NCBI RefSeq assembly: GCF_030813695.1
Contig: NZ_JAUSVA010000002.1
Span: forward strand, 2,976,001 to 3,040,000
DNA from: Kitasatospora herbaricolor
Lineage (GTDB): Bacteria; Actinomycetota; Actinomycetes; Streptomycetales; Streptomycetaceae
Length of the DNA stretch: 64,000 nucleotides
Direction of reading: 5' to 3'
Under the pieces are notes generated by a model, which saw only the letters and a program-made list of their open reading frames with translations, made no database searches and was not told the DNA's origin. A program made the translations under genes and the position numbers. Shown here piece by piece: positions 53,085-61,518 of this stretch (positions are counted from its first letter, which is position 1; every line of letters starts with the position of its first letter).

Positions 53085-54200
53085 ATGACGACTGTTCAGC
53101 AATGGAGTGGCATTGAGGCACGCGCCCTCCGAAAGGCAAGTCGGCGCAGCGTGCGGGACTTCGCAGGGGACCTGGGCGTGGCAGTTCGCACTGTGTCGAA
53201 CTGGGAGAAGCTCGGCGCCACGACGGTGCCTCGGGCAGACACTCAAGCCATCCTCGACACCGCGCTCGCGCGGTGCGACCCGGCGACGCACCTACGCTTC
53301 GAGTCGCTTCTGTCTGAGGGCAGCGGCCCAGCTCAATCTCAGCCGGACCCCGCAAACAGCCCACGATTGTGGGACTACGAGTCCTGGACCGAGGACATCG
53401 ACCGCTCCGTGGCCGCGCTCAGTCGTCAGGACTTCAACTTCGCTGCCAGCCTGCTCGACAGGTGGCGAGGGCGCTGGCCGGCACGGGAACTCGACGAGAA
53501 GGGCCTATACCTGTATGCCCGCTCCACCACGCTGCTCGGGGACCTCCAGCGCGACAAAGGCGCTCTCGTCGGGCCTCTGTCAGCCTCGCACTCATACTCG
53601 GAATCGCACGCTCTCTTCACTCAGTTGGGCATCCCTCGCCGAGTCGCTCAACTGGACCTGTCGCTGGCAGTAGTATCCGAGATGTCCGGCAAGCTGGACC
53701 TGGCAGCAAAGCGGTACGAACATCTTGCCGTCGATGACCGACTGAGCCCACGCGATCGGGCCCGCGCACGGCTCTGGGTGGGCACAGCACTCAGCAAGAG
53801 CGGCGAGCATGACTACGCTGCAAGCGTCATGGAATCCGCGATCCGGGCGTTCGAGGGTCTCGGCGAGCCCGAGGATTGGTCGGTGGCACACCAGAAATTG
53901 GCATTGGCCCACCGAGGCGCCGGCAACCTCGAGACTGCCTCTCGCCTGATCGAGGTGGCGAGGAGCACGAGCGCGGGTGACTCGCCGATGCAGCGTGTAC
54001 GCCTGACCACCGCCCACGGACACATCCTGCTGTCCGATCGGGCGACCGCCGGCGAGGGTCTGCATGTGCTGGACACGGCTGCACGGCAGGCCGCCCAGTA
54101 CGGTATGAGCCACCAACTGAAGAGCATCGAGGGAATCAGACGGCAGTTCACACAGTCGCCACCAACCCTCGGCCCCGGGGTGACTGGAGAGCCAGGATGA
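53085..54200 (+). CDS. XRE-family regulator with tetratricopeptide-like helical domain
   Basis: A 371-aa protein. The N-terminal helix-turn-helix is at residues 8-45: IEARALRKASRRSVRDFAGDLGVAVRTVSNWEKLG. The remainder is all-helical with TPR-like repeats (ALSRQDFNFAASLLDRWRGRW; YTHLAVDDRLSPRDRARARLWVGTALSKSGEHDYAASVMESAI; LALAHRGAGNLETASRLIEVARS), as in ligand- or peptide-sensing regulators. GAGG precedes the ATG. Its stop overlaps the YdcF-like gene (ATGA). G+C is visibly lower than in the neighbouring genes, suggesting transfer. Confidence 0.85.
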   Translation: MTTVQQWSGIEARALRKASRRSVRDFAGDLGVAVRTVSNWEKLGATTVPRADTQAILDTALARCDPATHLRFESLLSEGSGPAQSQPDPANSPRLWDYESWTEDIDRSVAALSRQDFNFAASLLDRWRGRWPARELDEKGLYLYARSTTLLGDLQRDKGALVGPLSASHSYSESHALFTQLGIPRRVAQLDLSLAVVSEMSGKLDLAAKRYEHLAVDDRLSPRDRARARLWVGTALSKSGEHDYAASVMESAIRAFEGLGEPEDWSVAHQKLALAHRGAGNLETASRLIEVARSTSAGDSPMQRVRLTTAHGHILLSDRATAGEGLHVLDTAARQAAQYGMSHQLKSIEGIRRQFTQSPPTLGPGVTGEPG

Positions 54201-54865
54201 CGGAAACGCAGCAGTGCCGCATCACCGACCAGCAGTGGGCCGATGCCGCGTTGATCTGGGACTACCACCAGATGAAGCACGAATTGCGCCCTTGCGACGC
54301 CGCGATCGGCCTGGGCAGTCACGACTTCGGCGTGCCGACCTACGCCGCCGAGCTGTTCCACGCCAACCTCTTCACCACGCTCGTGTTCACCGGCGGACCC
54401 AACCCGACTCACCCTGAGCGCTTCCCCCGGGGCGAGGCGGCTCACTTCACCGAGCAGGCCGTCGCCCTGGGCGTTCCCGCCAACGCCGTACTGCAGGAGC
54501 CGACGGCGCGGAACACCGGCCAGAACATCCAGTTCTCCCGCGATTCGCTCGCTACGGCGGGGCTGGACGTCCGGTCGGTGATGCTCATCTCCATGCCCTA
54601 CATGGAACGCCGGGCCTACGCGACGTGTCGCAGGCTTTGGCCGGAGGTCGAGGTGATTTGCGCGTCAGCACCCATGAGCCTGGACGACTACGTGGAGGCC
54701 ATCGGCGATGACACCCTCGTCATCGACAATCTGGTGGGCGACCTGCAGCGGGTCATCGAGTACCCGCGGCTCGGTTTCGCCATCGAGCAGGACGTACCAG
54801 TGAGAGTGCGTGACGCCTACGGACGCCTCCTGGACGGCGGCTTCGACAGCCGTCTCCTCCGCTGA
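54197..54865 (+). CDS. YdcF/SanA/ElyC-like (DUF218) family protein
   Basis: A 222-aa protein of the DUF218 fold. Landmarks are AAIGLGSHDFGVPTYAAELF near residue 35, LVFTGGPNPTHPERFPRGEAAHFTEQAVALGVPANAVLQEPTARNTGQNIQFSR near 65-110, and VMLISMPYMERRAYATCRR. The conserved acidic and Asn residues in EPTARNTGQN fit the family. No N-terminal membrane helix is present, so it is cytosolic, unlike SanA/ElyC. It is coupled to the XRE/TPR regulator; such pairs recur in streptomycetes, with unknown function. G+C is lower than the window average. Confidence 0.88.
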   Translation: MTETQQCRITDQQWADAALIWDYHQMKHELRPCDAAIGLGSHDFGVPTYAAELFHANLFTTLVFTGGPNPTHPERFPRGEAAHFTEQAVALGVPANAVLQEPTARNTGQNIQFSRDSLATAGLDVRSVMLISMPYMERRAYATCRRLWPEVEVICASAPMSLDDYVEAIGDDTLVIDNLVGDLQRVIEYPRLGFAIEQDVPVRVRDAYGRLLDGGFDSRLLR

Positions 54866-54957
54866 GCGGCTACCACAGGCCGCCTCGCTCGCCCTCATCC
54901 GCGCTGTACGGAAGGAATTCGAGAACCATGCAACGTGATTCGGCCATAGCTCCCTGA

Positions 54958-55133
54958 CGCAAGAGCACATACAGCGGCGGGCAGAACGGCTGCGTGGAGG
55001 TCGCCGACGGCTACCCCGACCTCACGCCCGTCCGCGACTCCAAGAACCCTGACGGCCCGCCCTCCTCTTCCCCGCCGAGGCCTGGCAGGCCTTCGTCACC
55101 GCCACCGCCACCGGCGAGTTCACCGTGGCCTGA
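54958..55133 (+). pseudogene. DUF397 protein remnant (truncated and frameshifted)
   Basis: Bases 54958-55058 encode KSTYSGGQNGCVEVADGYPDLTPVRDSKNPDG, the core of a DUF397 protein. After that, a one-base loss shifts the frame, and the family ending (ALLFPAEAWQAFVTATATGEF) continues in another frame to TGA 55131-55133. The N-terminus is missing: an in-frame stop (54955-54957) precedes the KSTYSGG block and no start codon is available. DUF397 genes normally sit beside Scr1/XRE-type regulators, so this is the relic of such a pair next to the surviving XRE/YdcF genes. Confidence 0.8.
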
Positions 55134-55699
55134 AAACTCCAGCCAGTGCCGACGGTTCGGCCACGGAGAGCGGCGGGTTCGCCGACCCGCGGTGGCGCCG
55201 ACCACCTCAGACAGGCCCGATCCCGCGCGAACGCGGCGCCTCCCCGAGGGTGTGAGGTCCCGCCCCGGCCGGCTGGCCGGCAGGCCGTCGGCCGGGGCGG
55301 GTTCCGCGGTGCCGACGGGCCTGGCCACCGACCGGTGACCGGTTCGCACCGGCGCGCGGAGCCACCAGTTGACCACATCGACGGGCAGAACCCGGTAGGA
55401 CGTCCCCGCCCGGTCGGCGGGCCCGGCGCAACCGCGGTCGGCGGAGGTCCGCCAGCGCGGAGCGGAGTCGTCCGGCAGGTCGGGGCTCGCGACGTGGAAC
55501 GGCACTCCGAGGCGCTCCGCGAGCGCCTGCCCGACCGGGCTCGCCTCCGGCGCACCTCCGGCCACGGCGGGACGGCGCCGTTGAACAGGCGCAGGTCCCT
55601 CCCGCGCTGGAGGTGCGCCGGAGGCTCCGCCCGCAGCGGCAACCGGTCCGCCACGGGAACCCGGTGGCATGTACGCCGCCAACCTGCCACCATGCCCGG
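55134..55699. other. intergenic stretch with a decayed leftward coding region
   Basis: No intact gene. On the minus strand, 55646-55560 reads RLPLRAEPPAHLQRGRDLRLFNGAVPPWPE, and after a frame change about 55550-55265 reads EASPVGQALAERLGVPFHVASPDLPDD ... YRVLPVDVVNWWLRAP, both with strong third-position G/C. Together they look like pieces of one former gene of unknown family. The sequence 55134-55260 shows nothing recognisable. Confidence 0.5.
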
Positions 55700-56491
55700 A
55701 TGATCAACCTCGCCGACGAACTCGGCCACCTCGCGTACACCGTCACCGGTGACGGTCCGCCCGTCGTCCTCGTGCATGCCGGCATCGCCGACCACCGGAT
55801 GTGGGACGCGGTCGTCCCCGCGCTCGCCGAGCGGTACACCGTCGTCCGGTACGACCTGCGCGGCTTCGGCGCATCCCCGGTGCCGAGCGGCGAGTTCGGC
55901 GAGACCGACGACCTGCTCCGGCTGCTGGACCACCTCGGCCACGAGCGGGTCCACCTGGTCGGGGCCTCCTGGGGCGGCCGGGTGTCGGTGGGCTTCACCC
56001 TCGCCCACCCCGAGCGGGTGCGGTCCCTCGCGCTGCTGGCCGCGCCGTGGCCGGGGTACGACTGGTCGGCGGACATGTTCGCCTACGACGAGGCGGAGAC
56101 CAAGGCCCTGGCTGCCGGAGACCTGGACGCCGCCGTCCAGGTGAACCTGGACATGTGGCTGCGCGGGGCGACCCGCGGCTGGGAGGAGATCGACCCCGGG
56201 CTGACCGAGCGGCTCCGGAGGCCGGTACGGACGGCACTGGCCAACCAGGAGGCGGTGGGCGAACTGTCCCGGGGCGTCACGGGCAACGAGGTCGCCACGA
56301 TCGGCGTCCCGGCCCTGGTCGGCATCGGCCTGCGCGACAACGCCGACTTCCAGGCCATCGCCGGCCGCTACGCCGCCGAGATCCCCGGCGCCGAGCTGGT
56401 CGAGTTCCCCGACGCGGCCCATCTGATCGCCGTGGAGTCGCCGGCCGAACTCACCGCCGCCCTGCGGCCGTTCCTCGACGCCCAGGGCTGA
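55700..56491 (+). CDS. alpha/beta hydrolase
   Basis: A 263-aa cytosolic hydrolase. The oxyanion segment VVLVHAGIADHRMWD sits near residue 21 (HAG instead of the usual HG-x-P), RYDLRGFGAS near 52, the nucleophile Ser in VGASWGGRVSVGF near 92, an acid in the GIGLRDNADF region, and the catalytic His in FPDAAHLIAVE near 238. Closest in style to haloperoxidase/epoxide hydrolase-like members; substrate unknown. I chose ATG 55700, though its ribosome site is weak. It follows the relic region and converges on the XRE regulator. Confidence 0.88.
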   Translation: MINLADELGHLAYTVTGDGPPVVLVHAGIADHRMWDAVVPALAERYTVVRYDLRGFGASPVPSGEFGETDDLLRLLDHLGHERVHLVGASWGGRVSVGFTLAHPERVRSLALLAAPWPGYDWSADMFAYDEAETKALAAGDLDAAVQVNLDMWLRGATRGWEEIDPGLTERLRRPVRTALANQEAVGELSRGVTGNEVATIGVPALVGIGLRDNADFQAIAGRYAAEIPGAELVEFPDAAHLIAVESPAELTAALRPFLDAQG

Positions 56492-56536
56492 CGGCCGGCC
56501 CGCCCCGGGCGCCGGCATCCGCCCGCCGGCGGCGGC

Positions 56537-57433
56537 CTACCGGGCGGCCAGCAGCGCCAGCCGCTCCCGGGTCTCCTCGCAGCGCGGGGTGTACACCACC
56601 ATCCGGGAGCCGGCCCGGGGGCCGAGCCACAGGCCGGTGTAGTCGAAGCTGAGCAGACCGGCGCCGGGGACCAGGAAGCGCTTGACGCCGTTGCCGGGCC
56701 GCGCCACCTCGTGGCGCGCCCAGGCGGCCTCGAAGTCCGGGGAGGCCTGCCGGAGCCGGGCCACCAGGGCCTTCCAGGCGGGTTCGGCGCTGTGGTCCGC
56801 CATCGCGGAGCGGAACCGGGCCACCATGCCCTCGCGCTCGACCTCGACGTCCACCAGGACGTCCTGGAAGCGCGAGGGGGTGAAGGCCATCCAGAGCAGG
56901 TTCCGGTCCTCGAAGGGCTGCGCCTCGAGGTCCCCGGCCAGGTGGGTGTAGGCGTGGTTGTGGGCCAGGATGTCGTACCGGCTGTTCACCACGGCCGCGG
57001 GCATCGGCCCGAACTGGTCCAGCATCAGGCGGACCGCCGGAGTCACCGTGGCGCACTCCTGCACCGGCGAGGGGTCGTCCGCGCCGGCGAGGGCGAACAG
57101 GTGCGCCCGCTCGTTCCGGTCCAGCAGCAGCGCGCGGGCGACCGCGTCCAGGACCTGGACGGAGACCTGGATGGCCCGGCCCTGCTCCAGCCAGGTGTAC
57201 CAGGTGACCCCGACGGCGGCGAGCTGCGCGACCTCCTCCCGGCGCAGGCCCGGGGTACGGCGGCGGCCGGTCACGGGCAGGCCGACCTGCTCGGGGGCGA
57301 TCCGCTCGCGGCGGCTGCGCAGGAAGGCCGCCAGCTCGTGCCGGCGCGCCTCGGCAGGCGCCTCCACGGGTGCGGACCGGCCGCCGGCGCCGATGCCGGC
57401 AACGGGGTCGGCGGGTGCGGTGCTCAGGCTCAT
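56537..57433 (-). CDS. XRE-family regulator with MmyB-like ligand domain
   Basis: A 298-aa regulator. The helix-turn-helix lies near residues 35-90: FLRSRRERIAPEQVGLPVTGRRRTPGLRREEVAQLAAVGVTWYTWLEQGR, the hallmark of MmyB-type proteins. The C-terminal half (VRLMLDQFGPMPAAVVNSRYDILAHNHAYTHLAGDLEAQP ...) is the MmyB-like PAS-type ligand domain, which in relatives binds fatty acids or small signals. The start is ATG 57433. It diverges from a DHA2 exporter, the usual target of this class, with palindromes in the 101-bp spacer. Confidence 0.92.
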   Translation of the reverse strand: MSLSTAPADPVAGIGAGGRSAPVEAPAEARRHELAAFLRSRRERIAPEQVGLPVTGRRRTPGLRREEVAQLAAVGVTWYTWLEQGRAIQVSVQVLDAVARALLLDRNERAHLFALAGADDPSPVQECATVTPAVRLMLDQFGPMPAAVVNSRYDILAHNHAYTHLAGDLEAQPFEDRNLLWMAFTPSRFQDVLVDVEVEREGMVARFRSAMADHSAEPAWKALVARLRQASPDFEAAWARHEVARPGNGVKRFLVPGAGLLSFDYTGLWLGPRAGSRMVVYTPRCEETRERLALLAAR

Positions 57434-57465
57434 GGCACCAGCATGCACCTTCTCGCAGCCGGTTG

Positions 57466-57507
57466 CCAGGTACTTCCTATACCTGGATAAAGAGACTCTG
57501 GTACCAG
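57466..57507. promoter_or_regulatory. operator candidates between XRE regulator and MFS exporter
   Basis: CCAGGTA-n7-TACCTGG (57466-57486) and the perfect palindrome CTGGTACCAG (57498-57507) share the half-site CTGG/CCAG with TAC. Their centres are about 27 bp apart, in a relatively A+T-rich stretch before both divergent genes. Binding by the XRE/MmyB protein is inferred. Confidence 0.6.
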
Positions 57508-57534
57508 GGTAGGCGGCGGCCGATCGTAGTAGTC

Positions 57535-59058
57535 GTGACCCAGCCACTAGAAGCAGTCAAGGCCCCCGCCACCCCGCACCCGGGACGATCGATCATCACC
57601 GCCACCGCTCCCGCCACCGGCTCCCGCGACACCGGCTCGACCGGCGCCGCGGCCGCCGGCGCCCCCACCCCGGGCGCCGGCACCCTCGGCACCGCCGGAC
57701 TCGTCACCGTCCTGCTCGGCGCCTTCCTGCCGATGCTCGACTTCTTCATCGTCAACGTCGCCCTGCCCACCATCGACCACGACCTCGCCGCCGGCCCGGC
57801 CCTGCTGGAGCTGGTCGCCGCCGGGTACGGCATCGCCTTCGCCGTCCTGCTCGTCCTCGGCGGACGGCTCGGCGACATCTTCGGCCGCCGCCGGCTGTTC
57901 GTGATCGGCGCCGCCGCCTTCGCCCTCACCTCGCTCGCCTGCGGGCTGGCCCCCGGCGCCTGGACCCTGGTCGCCGCCCGCGCGGCCCAGGGCGCCTCGG
58001 CGGCGCTGCTGCTCCCGCAGGTGCTCGCCACCATCACCGCGGCCACCGGCGGCGCCCGCCGGGCCCGGGCGCTGAGCATCTACGGCGCGGCCGGCGGCCT
58101 CTCCGTGGTGATCGGCCAGGTGCTCGGCGGCATGCTGGTCGCCGCCGACCTCTTCGGCACCGGCTGGCGCTCGGTCTTCCTGCTCAACGTCCCGTTCGCG
58201 CTGCTCACCCTGGTGCTGGCGCTCCGCTACGTGCCGGAGAGCCGCTCCCCGCAGGCCGCCCGGGTGGACGTGCCGGGCACCGCCCTGCTGACGGCCTCGC
58301 TGCTGGCGCTGCTGGTGCCGCTGATGGAGGGCCGGGCGGTCGGCTGGCCGCTCTGGACCTGGCTGCTGCTCGCCCTGTTCCCCTTCCTGGTCGCCGCCTT
58401 CGTCCAGGTCGAGCGCCGCTCGGAGCGGGCCGGCGGCCTGCCGCTCGTCCCGCCGTCGCTGCTGCGGATCCCCGAGATGCGGCGGGGCCTGGGCATCGCG
58501 GTGCCGTACTTCGCCGGCTTCGGCGGCTTCATGTTCGTCGTCGCCGTCGCCCTCCAGCAGGGCCTGCGGCTGGGGCCGGTCGCGGCCGGCTGGGCCCTCG
58601 TGCCGATGGCCGTCGGGTACTTCGCCGCCTCGCTGTCCGGGCCGCGGCTGATCGGGCGCTTCGGCAGCCGGGTGCTGGCCGCCGGCGCGGTCGTCCAGGC
58701 CCTCGGACTGGCCACCCTCGCCACCACGGTGCTCACCGACTGGGCGCACTTCTCGCCGCTGCGGATGGCACCCGGCGTCGCCCTGGCCGGCATCGGGCAG
58801 GGCCTGATCGGGACCCCGCTGTTCCGGATCGTGCTCTCCAAGGTCCCGGCGGAGCGGGCGGGTGTCGGCAGCGGCGTACTGGCGACCGGTCAACAGTCCA
58901 GCCTGGCGCTCGGGGTGGCCACCCTCGGCACCCTCTACCTCGCGCTCTCCCCCTCGCTCGGCATGAGCCACGCGCTCGCCCTCGTACTGGGCATCCAACT
59001 GCTGGGCTCGTTCACCATCCTCGGCCTCAGCCTGCGGCTGCCGAGGGTGGTGGGGTGA
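57535..59058 (+). CDS. MFS drug exporter, DHA2 (EmrB/QacA) type
   Basis: A 507-aa membrane protein with about 14 hydrophobic helices. The first helix is LVTVLLGAFLPMLDFFIVNVALPTI, with the conserved Asp/Asn of DHA2 antiporters. The A-motif loop is GGRLGDIFGRRRLF, ARAAQGASAALLLPQVLATI follows, and motif C lies around GGLSVVIGQVLGGMLV. It exports toxic compounds by proton exchange; substrate unknown. Start GTG 57535 with no clear ribosome site and a Thr/Ala/Pro-rich cytoplasmic N-terminus of about 55 residues. It diverges from the MmyB-type regulator and is followed by a hairpin. Confidence 0.92.
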   Translation: MTQPLEAVKAPATPHPGRSIITATAPATGSRDTGSTGAAAAGAPTPGAGTLGTAGLVTVLLGAFLPMLDFFIVNVALPTIDHDLAAGPALLELVAAGYGIAFAVLLVLGGRLGDIFGRRRLFVIGAAAFALTSLACGLAPGAWTLVAARAAQGASAALLLPQVLATITAATGGARRARALSIYGAAGGLSVVIGQVLGGMLVAADLFGTGWRSVFLLNVPFALLTLVLALRYVPESRSPQAARVDVPGTALLTASLLALLVPLMEGRAVGWPLWTWLLLALFPFLVAAFVQVERRSERAGGLPLVPPSLLRIPEMRRGLGIAVPYFAGFGGFMFVVAVALQQGLRLGPVAAGWALVPMAVGYFAASLSGPRLIGRFGSRVLAAGAVVQALGLATLATTVLTDWAHFSPLRMAPGVALAGIGQGLIGTPLFRIVLSKVPAERAGVGSGVLATGQQSSLALGVATLGTLYLALSPSLGMSHALALVLGIQLLGSFTILGLSLRLPRVVG

Positions 59059-59069
59059 GCGTACGGGCC

Positions 59070-59102
59070 CGCTCCCGTCCCCGGTGCCCCGGGGCGGGAG
59101 CG
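59070..59102. terminator. terminator after the DHA2 exporter
   Basis: CGCTCCCGTCCCCGG (59070-59084) pairs with CCGGGGCGGGAGCG (59089-59102) with a single bulged base and a 4-base loop, 12 bp after the exporter stop. Confidence 0.7.
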
Positions 59103-59171
59103 GCCTCGCGTCCGGGGGGCTGCGGCGCCGCGCCCCGGCCGCCCTTCGGCGGCCGTCGGCGGCCCGGCGGG

Positions 59172-59388
59172 TCACACCGCCTGCCGCACCTGCCGCATCA
59201 GGGTCGTGGCGGGCCTGCCAGGCGCTGCCGCCCTGCACCGCCCGGACGCTCGCGAACAGCCGGACGCCGGCCGGCTCGTGGCCGCGGACCCGCAGCGGCC
59301 GGAAGCCGCGGGCGGCCAGCCGGTCGAACTCGGCCTGGTGCTCCGCGGCGGTGGGGCCGCGCCGCCCCTGCCGTTCCGTCACGATCAC
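59172..59388 (-). pseudogene. fragment with one BTRD1-like tandem-repeat unit
   Basis: Reading leftward from GTG 59388 (or 59382), the product includes GPTAAEHQAEFDRLAARGFRPLRVRGHEPAGVRLFASVRAV and GSAWQARHD. This looks like one unit of the bacterial tandem repeat found in some secreted serine hydrolases. The frame then runs on without a stop into the antisense of the exporter, but a one-base change after WQARHD gives LMRQVRQAV and a TGA at 59174-59172. It could be a tiny intact gene with a sequence error or a relic of a longer one. Confidence 0.45.
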
Positions 59389-59560
59389 CGGTCGGCTCCG
59401 GGTTGCTCGCCGCAGCGGGACGTCACCCAGGGTGGTGGATCGGCCACGCCCCGCCCCGTCCCCGGGGGCTCGCCCGGCCCGGAGCACGGCGCGCAGTGAC
59501 CATCCGCGCCGCCCGGAAAACCCCGCGCCCCTCCCCCGCCGACGGTGCGAGGATGCCCCC

Positions 59561-60139
59561 ATGACGATCAGCCGCCCCACCGCCCCCGCCGAGACCCGCG
59601 ACCGCGAGGAGCTCACCGCCCTGGTGGCGGCCGGGGTCCGGCCGAAGTACCTGCTGTTCTGGGGTCACCGGCCGCAGCCCGGCGGCAGGATCGGCCCCGG
59701 GGCGCTGAGCCAGTGGTGGCCGTCGCCGTTCGTCGTCGACGGGGTGACCTACCCGACGGCCGAGCACTGGATGATGGCGGGCAAGGCGCGGATGTTCGGC
59801 GACGAGCAGATGGTGCCGCGGATCCTCAAGGCCCGCACGCCCGCGGAGGCCAAGGCGCTCGGGCGGCAGGTGACGGGCTTCGACGACCAGCGCTGGACGG
59901 CGGAGCGCTTCGAGCTGGTGGTCGCGGGCAGCGTCGCCAAGTTCGGGCAGGACCAGGCGCTGCGGTCGTACCTGCTGGACACCTCCCAGCGCGTCCTGGT
60001 GGAGGCCAGCCCGGTGGACCGGATCTGGGGCGTCGGGCTGGCCGCCGACCACGAGGACGTGACGAAGCCGGCCCGCTGGCGGGGGCTGAACCTGCTCGGC
60101 TTCGCCCTGATGGCGGCCCGCGCACGGCTCTCGGCGTGA
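59561..60139 (+). CDS. NADAR family protein (YbiA-like, DUF1768)
   Basis: A 192-aa cytosolic protein. The NADAR fold is recognised by LLFWGHRPQ, LSQWWPSPFVVDGVTYPTAEHWMMAGKARMFGDEQMVPRIL and RYLLDT-like SYLLDTSQRVLVEASPVDRIWGVGL, with the final WRGLNLLGFALMAAR. Family members are N-glycosidases; YbiA acts on early riboflavin intermediates, and others are linked to ADP-ribose removal. Which reaction this one performs cannot be told. The ATG at 59561 has GAGG 12 bases before. The next gene follows 7 bp after its stop. Confidence 0.93.
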   Translation: MTISRPTAPAETRDREELTALVAAGVRPKYLLFWGHRPQPGGRIGPGALSQWWPSPFVVDGVTYPTAEHWMMAGKARMFGDEQMVPRILKARTPAEAKALGRQVTGFDDQRWTAERFELVVAGSVAKFGQDQALRSYLLDTSQRVLVEASPVDRIWGVGLAADHEDVTKPARWRGLNLLGFALMAARARLSA

Positions 60140-60146
60140 GCGCCCG

Positions 60147-61445
60147 GTGCCCGCCCCGGTACCGCTGCTGATCGACGCCACCGTGCTGGCCTCCGTCCTG
60201 GCCGGCCTGCTCCTCGCCCCCGAGGTCCTGCGCGCGGCCCCCGGATCGCCCGCCCCGGCCGGCCCGGTGGCCCCGCCCCGCCGCCGGCCGCCCGGCACGG
60301 GCGCGGCCCTGGCCGTCGTGATCGCGCTGCTCACCCTCAACCAGGTGCTGGTCACCGTGTACGTGCTGCGCGAGCACGGCGGGGACACCTCCTTCATCAC
60401 CCGCCACCTGCCCGCCGGGTGGTTCGCGCTCGCCGACGGGAACGCGCCGGTGCGGTGGCTCGCCGCGCACTGGCCCGCCCCTCGGCTGCTCGCGCCGTCG
60501 GTGCTGCGCGTCCCCGCGCTGCTGGAACTGCCCTTCGTCCTGCTGGCGTTCGCCACCGTGCTGCGGATGCTCGACCCCGGGCTGTACCGGCGGGCGGCCC
60601 GCTCGCCGCTCCTCCCGCTGGCCGCCGTCTCGTACACGGTGGCCTTCTGCGCCGTCGAGTGGCAGCTGCACAACCCGTACACCGTCGACGACATCCTGCT
60701 GCGGGTGCTCTCCGCCGCCCTGACGCCGCTGCTGATCCGCCGGCTCGCGGCCCGGGACGACGCCCCGGCGCCGCCGGCCGGCGCGGCCGGGCTGCTGCTG
60801 TTCGGCGTCGGCCTGTGGGCGGTCGGCCGCCTGGTGCTCGCCCTCTACGACACCGTGCTGCTGTACAACCTGGGCCGGCTCGGCGCCGAACTCCCGGCCG
60901 CGGCCGGGGCGGTGGCCGTGCTCGCCGCCGTGCACCGGGTCCGGGTCGCGCTGCCCGCGCGGGGAGCGCCGGCCGGGCCCGCGGTCTCGGCGATCGGGAC
61001 GCTGCTGCGCCGGGGCCTGGTCCTCTTCCTGGTACCGGCGCTCGCCGTGCGCTACGGGACGGCGTTCGGGACGCCCGTGGTGGCGCTCGCCGGCGGACTG
61101 CTGGTCCTGCTCACGGCCGCGCTGCCCGCGCTGCGGGCGGGCGCGCCGGGCCGGCTCGCCCTCGCCGGCGCGGCCGGCCTCGCCGCCGCCCGGCCCGCGG
61201 CCCGCTGGGTGCCGGACGCGTACTACGAGGCCGGCCTGCTGCGCGCGGCCACCGCCTTCCTGCTGGCAGCCGTCGCCGCGGGCGCGCTGGCCGACCGTCT
61301 ACAGGCCGACCGCGCGCCGGCCGACCGCCTCCTGGACGGCCCCGGCGCCGCCCGCCGGCCCCGGGCGGCACCTCACGCCGACCCTGTTCGTACACCGGAC
61401 GGGCATTCCTCCCCGGACCGAAAACGAGCGGACTCACGGCCGTAA
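60147..61445 (+). CDS. polytopic membrane protein of unknown function
   Basis: A 432-aa protein with about ten hydrophobic segments: LLIDATVLASVLAGLLLAPEVL, ALAVVIALLTLNQVLVTVYVL, LLELPFVLLAFATVLRML, LLPLAAVSYTVAFCAV, GLLLFGVGLWAVGRLVLALYDTVLL, VALAGGLLVLLTAALPAL and others. The soluble loop HLPAGWFALADGNAPVRWLAAHWPAP and motif WQLHNPYTVDDILLR may hold conserved polar residues. I know no named family for it. GTG start 60147, 7 bp after the NADAR gene, so the two are probably cotranscribed. The C-terminal 60 residues are Arg/Asp/Pro-rich and cytoplasmic-looking. Confidence 0.75.
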   Translation: MPAPVPLLIDATVLASVLAGLLLAPEVLRAAPGSPAPAGPVAPPRRRPPGTGAALAVVIALLTLNQVLVTVYVLREHGGDTSFITRHLPAGWFALADGNAPVRWLAAHWPAPRLLAPSVLRVPALLELPFVLLAFATVLRMLDPGLYRRAARSPLLPLAAVSYTVAFCAVEWQLHNPYTVDDILLRVLSAALTPLLIRRLAARDDAPAPPAGAAGLLLFGVGLWAVGRLVLALYDTVLLYNLGRLGAELPAAAGAVAVLAAVHRVRVALPARGAPAGPAVSAIGTLLRRGLVLFLVPALAVRYGTAFGTPVVALAGGLLVLLTAALPALRAGAPGRLALAGAAGLAAARPAARWVPDAYYEAGLLRAATAFLLAAVAAGALADRLQADRAPADRLLDGPGAARRPRAAPHADPVRTPDGHSSPDRKRADSRP

Positions 61446-61518
61446 CACGCCCGCCGTATCGCCCCGCCAGGATGACCGGCAACCAGGGTCGGGGCACGGT
61501 GGAGAGGTCGGGCGGGCG

